Source of the DNA: Paracoccaceae bacterium
GTDB lineage: Bacteria > Pseudomonadota > Alphaproteobacteria > Rhodobacterales > Rhodobacteraceae
Direction: 5' to 3'
NCBI GenBank assembly: GCA_026982515.1
Contig: JALSGY010000504.1
Location: 1-8,043, forward strand
Length of the DNA: 8,043 nucleotides
The translations under genes and the position numbers were made by a program. Numbering within the stretch: position 1 is the stretch's first letter; the number at the start of each line of letters is the position of its first letter. Shown here piece by piece: positions 5,878-8,043 of the stretch. The notes beneath the pieces were generated by a model that worked only from the letters and a program-made list of their open reading frames with translations, made no database searches and was not told where the DNA came from.

Positions 5878-6786
5878 ATGAACAGCTGGTACACGATCCG
5901 CGCCCTTGATGGCGGCGCTGAGCTTTCGATTCACGACGAGATCGGCGCCTATGGCGTCAGCGCCAAAACCTTCATCGCCGAACTGGGCAAGCTACCGAAG
6001 GGCACGCCCCTTGAGCTGCGCCTCAACAGCCCGGGCGGCTCGGTGTTCGATGCCGTCGCCATCTACAACGCGCTGAAACGTCATGAAGGCCCCGTCACCG
6101 TGACCATCGACGGCATTGCCGCCTCCGCTGCCTCTTACATCGCGATGGCGGGCGATGAAATCATCATGCCGGAGAACGCCTTCCTGATGATCCATGACCC
6201 CTCGGGGCTGGTCATGGGCACCGCCGCCGACATGCGGGCGATGGCCGAGGCGCTCGACAAGATCGCCGGTGCGCTCGTCAAGGGATACGCGGCGAAATCC
6301 GGCAAGGCGGAGGACGAGGTGGCCCAACTGATGGCGGCCGAGACCTGGTTCACCGCGGCCGAGGCGGTGGAGGCAGGCTTTGCGGACAGCGTGGCTGAGC
6401 CGGTGCGGATTGCCGCCCGCTTCGATGTCAGCCGCTTCCGCAATGCGCCTGCGGCGGTGGTCGAGGCGCTGACCAAGAAGGCGGAACCGGAAAGGGGTGC
6501 GCCGGAGCAGGAAATCCCGACGAGCCCGGACCCTGCCGCGATCCGTACCGAGGCCATCGCTTACGCCCGTGCCGTGGTCGATCTCTGTCGCCTCGCCGGG
6601 CAGCCGCAGATGGCGGCTGGCTTCCTTGAACGCGAGGTCCCCCTTGAGGAGGTGCGAGCAGCACTTCTGAAGGCCCGCGCCGAGGCCGATCCCGACATCG
6701 CCACCCATCACCCGCAACCCGGCCCGGGCCCTTCGGCGCGCCCCTGGGCCGACATCATCAACCGTACCTTCAAGCGCAAGGGGTAA
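5878..6786 (+). CDS. Prohead maturation protease, ClpP-like (S14/S49 clan)
   Basis: This serine protease acts inside the prohead, trimming portal and scaffold before DNA entry, equivalent to lambda gpC. The 302-residue product has a ClpP fold over about 1-185. It shows the oxyanion-side LNSPGGSVFDAVAIYNAL (49-66), nucleophile Ser83 in DGIAASAAS (78-86) and catalytic His106 in MIHDPSG (104-110). By alignment to ClpP the acidic third residue is probably Glu155 in AAETWFTAAEA, where ClpP has Asp. The region after about 190 is a Pro/Glu-rich linker followed by a helical, charged tail (about 220-302) that may act as scaffold. I see no internal start with a ribosome binding site that would give a separate scaffold like lambda Nu3, and no separate scaffold gene follows. 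ATG 5878 has AGGGAAA just upstream. Confidence 0.92.
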   Translation: MNSWYTIRALDGGAELSIHDEIGAYGVSAKTFIAELGKLPKGTPLELRLNSPGGSVFDAVAIYNALKRHEGPVTVTIDGIAASAASYIAMAGDEIIMPENAFLMIHDPSGLVMGTAADMRAMAEALDKIAGALVKGYAAKSGKAEDEVAQLMAAETWFTAAEAVEAGFADSVAEPVRIAARFDVSRFRNAPAAVVEALTKKAEPERGAPEQEIPTSPDPAAIRTEAIAYARAVVDLCRLAGQPQMAAGFLEREVPLEEVRAALLKARAEADPDIATHHPQPGPGPSARPWADIINRTFKRKG

Positions 6787-6789
6787 CAC

Positions 6790-7167
6790 ATGCCCGTTCT
6801 TTCCGAGACCACCCACCCGGGCGGCTTCCTCGTCTGGGAGGCCTTCCGCGACTACACCCGCGAGGTCGTCACCATCGCCACCGGGACCAGTAACCCGGTG
6901 CTCGCCCCCGGCACCGTGCTGGGCAGGATCACCGCAACCGGCAAGTATGCCGCCCACGACCCGGCCGCGCTTGACGGCACCGAGACCGCCGTTGCCGTGC
7001 TCTGGGCCAGGGCAGACGCCACGGCGGCCGACGTGCAGGCGGTGGCGCTTCTGCGCGGCCCGGCCATCGTCAACGGCCATGACCTGATCTTTGCCGGCAC
7101 CCTGACCCAGCCGGAGATTGATGCCGCGCACGCAGCACTGGCGGCAGCCGGCATCCTGGTGCGCTGA
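6790..7167 (+). CDS. Head decoration protein D (PF02924)
   Basis: This 125-residue protein corresponds to lambda gpD (110 residues), trimers of which cap the three-fold sites of the expanded capsid and stabilise it. Visible family features are an N-terminal HPGGFLVWEAFRDYTREVVT (residues 9-28) and LAPGTVLGRITATGKY (38-53). These are followed by AVAVLWARADATAADVQAVA, in which lambda-type D proteins also have a conserved beta-rich core, and a final ALAAAGILVR. ATG 6790 has AGGGG 6 bases upstream, overlapping the end of the protease gene, whose stop lies 3 bases before. The position between protease and capsid genes fits the lambda C-D-E order exactly. Confidence 0.92.
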   Translation: MPVLSETTHPGGFLVWEAFRDYTREVVTIATGTSNPVLAPGTVLGRITATGKYAAHDPAALDGTETAVAVLWARADATAADVQAVALLRGPAIVNGHDLIFAGTLTQPEIDAAHAALAAAGILVR

Positions 7168-7194
7168 CACCCCCAACACTGAAAGGAACACGCG

Positions 7195-8043
7195 ATGCCC
7201 ACCATGGACATCTTCGACACCGATGCCTTCTCGGTGATCGAACTCACCCGCGCGCTCGAAAACATCCCCTACAAGCCGGCGACGCTGACGGGCTCCGGCC
7301 TCTTTGCCGATCGCGGGGTGCGAAGCCGCACCGTCGTGATCGAGAGCCGCGATGGCACGCTGTCGCTGATCCCGTTCTCCGAGCGCGGCTCGGCCTATGA
7401 GCAGCAAATCCCGGAACGCCGCGACGTGCGGGCGTTTGTGTGCCGCCAGTTCAAGAAGCAGGACGTGCTCTGGGCCTCGGAAATCCAGGGCATCCGCGCC
7501 TTTGGCGCCGAGTCCGAGACCCAGCAGGTCCAGCAGGAGGTGGCAAGGCGGCTCAAGCGGCTCAGGAACGATGCCGAGGCCACCTTCGAGTATCACCTCC
7601 TGAACGGCATCCAGGGCAAGGTGCTGGACCCCAAGGATGGCGCCGTCGTCATCGACTACTTCACCGAGTTCGCGATCACCCCGGCAACGGAAGTCAACTT
7701 CGATCTGGCCAACACAAACCCGGCCTCGGGGGCGCTGCGCAAGAAGTGCCAGGCGCTGATCGAAAGCGTCGAGGGCGATCTGGGCGGGCTTTCCACCGGT
7801 GCGGTGCAGCTGCGCGCCGAATGCGGCTCGGCCTTCTTCTCGGATCTCGTCGCCCACAAGGAGGTGCGCGAGACCTATCTCAACACCGCCGCGGCCGCCG
7901 ATCTGCGGGCGCGGGTGGCCGACGAGGTCAGCTTCGGCGGCATCACCTTCCGCCGCTACCGGGGCAATGCCGCCTTCGGGGTGCCGCCCGACAAGGCATA
8001 CTTCTACCCCGAAGGTGTCGAGGGCCTGTTCGAGATCTACTAC
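7195..8043 (+). CDS. Phage major capsid protein E (PF03864), 3' truncated by window
   Basis: The frame stays open from ATG 7195 to the window edge, giving 283 codons of an expected ~340 (lambda gpE 341). The start has GAAAGGA (7181-7187) with 7 bases spacing, after a 27-base gap that is the largest between forward head genes. N-terminal MPTMDIFDTDAFSVIELTRA leads to NIPYKPATLTGSGLFADRGV, the region typical of gpE-like shells. Then come LSLIPFSERGSAYEQQIPER and a helical segment with FGAESETQQVQQEVARRLKR, corresponding to the long spine helix. LSTGAVQLRAECGSAFFSDL and VSFGGITFRRYRG follow, and GVPPDKAYFYPEGVEGLFEI reaches the edge. It forms the icosahedral shell. Missing C-terminal residues are outside the window, so this is a window truncation, not a broken gene. 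Confidence 0.94.
   Translation, partial: MPTMDIFDTDAFSVIELTRALENIPYKPATLTGSGLFADRGVRSRTVVIESRDGTLSLIPFSERGSAYEQQIPERRDVRAFVCRQFKKQDVLWASEIQGIRAFGAESETQQVQQEVARRLKRLRNDAEATFEYHLLNGIQGKVLDPKDGAVVIDYFTEFAITPATEVNFDLANTNPASGALRKKCQALIESVEGDLGGLSTGAVQLRAECGSAFFSDLVAHKEVRETYLNTAAAADLRARVADEVSFGGITFRRYRGNAAFGVPPDKAYFYPEGVEGLFEIYY

Larger units (their letters stand above)
1..8043 (+). mobile_element. Lambda-type (pro)phage packaging and head module, partial
   Basis: The forward genes run methyltransferase, small membrane protein, small terminase, large terminase, gpW, portal, ClpP-like protease, decoration protein D, major capsid protein. This is the lambda Nu1-A-W-B-C-D-E order. Gaps between forward genes are mostly under 30 bases and some genes overlap, as expected of one late operon. 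The only break is the reverse-strand pair at 3171-4107. Both window edges cut through genes, so the element extends beyond them. No integrase, repressor, attachment site or host gene is present, so prophage versus free phage cannot be decided here. The GpA-type terminase and gpW/D/E set argue against an RcGTA-type gene transfer agent, which uses HK97-like proteins. Confidence 0.88.

Noticed and set aside
4495..5934. 479-codon reverse-strand open frame across the portal gene
   Set aside because: It is a shadow of the portal frame. The translated composition is low in structure and resembles no known protein, while the forward frame has clear portal motifs.
5992..7857. 621-codon open frame on the reverse strand across protease, decoration and capsid genes
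   Set aside because: It is antisense to three strongly recognised phage genes. In GC-rich DNA the opposite strand often stays open, and its product is Gly/Arg/His/Ala-rich with no family I recognise.
1..8043. Gene transfer agent cluster rather than phage
   Set aside because: RcGTA-type clusters use HK97-like terminase, portal and capsid proteins. This window has lambda-type GpA, gpW, gpB, D and E proteins plus a methyltransferase.
1..8043. CRISPR array, tRNA, rRNA or insertion-sequence ends
   Set aside because: No regularly spaced repeats, tRNA-like cloverleaf or transposase gene with terminal inverted repeats was seen. The pRiA4b protein's link to IS1096 is by family name only.

Overview
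The window is a fragment of a temperate, lambda-type tailed phage, most likely a prophage in a high-GC alphaproteobacterium. Rhodobacterales (Paracoccus/Rhodobacter/Roseobacter relatives) is my best guess, from the GC-rich codon use and the style of the packaging and capsid proteins. No integrase, att site, tRNA or host gene is visible, so integration and host are inferred. The packaging and head genes follow the lambda order (Nu1, A, W, B, C, D, E), not the HK97-like order of the Rhodobacter gene transfer agent.

Layout. Positions 1-498 hold the C-terminal part of a phage DNA methyltransferase. It overlaps a two-helix membrane protein (495-734). The packaging module follows: small terminase (749-1321) and large terminase (about 1203-3170), whose reading frames overlap. 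The forward order is then broken by two reverse-strand genes. One (4107-3817) is an antitoxin-like helix-turn-helix regulator of the NadS/HigA type, and the other (3785-3171) is a plasmid pRiA4b ORF-3 family protein. The forward head module resumes with a gpW-like joining protein (4186-4401), portal (4405-5874), ClpP-like prohead protease (5878-6786), decoration protein D (6790-7167) and the major capsid protein E (7195 to beyond the right edge).

How they work together. The terminases cut and pump DNA through the portal into a prohead built from the capsid protein. The protease matures the prohead, D stabilises the expanded shell, and gpW closes the portal vertex and prepares it for the tail. 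The methyltransferase would mark phage DNA, probably against host restriction. The forward genes are packed with short gaps or overlaps, as in one late transcript.

The part most worth a second look is the reverse-strand pair at 3171-4107 with its 78-base control region (4108-4185). It has the hallmarks of a 'moron' inserted between terL and gpW. The HTH gene looks like the antitoxin half of a toxin-antitoxin pair, but no toxin is beside it. Its operon partner is a pRiA4b ORF-3 protein whose base composition (about 51% GC in the blocks I counted) differs sharply from both the HTH gene (about 75%) and the phage genes around it (about 67%). Every individual family here is known. What may be undescribed is this pairing and its placement.
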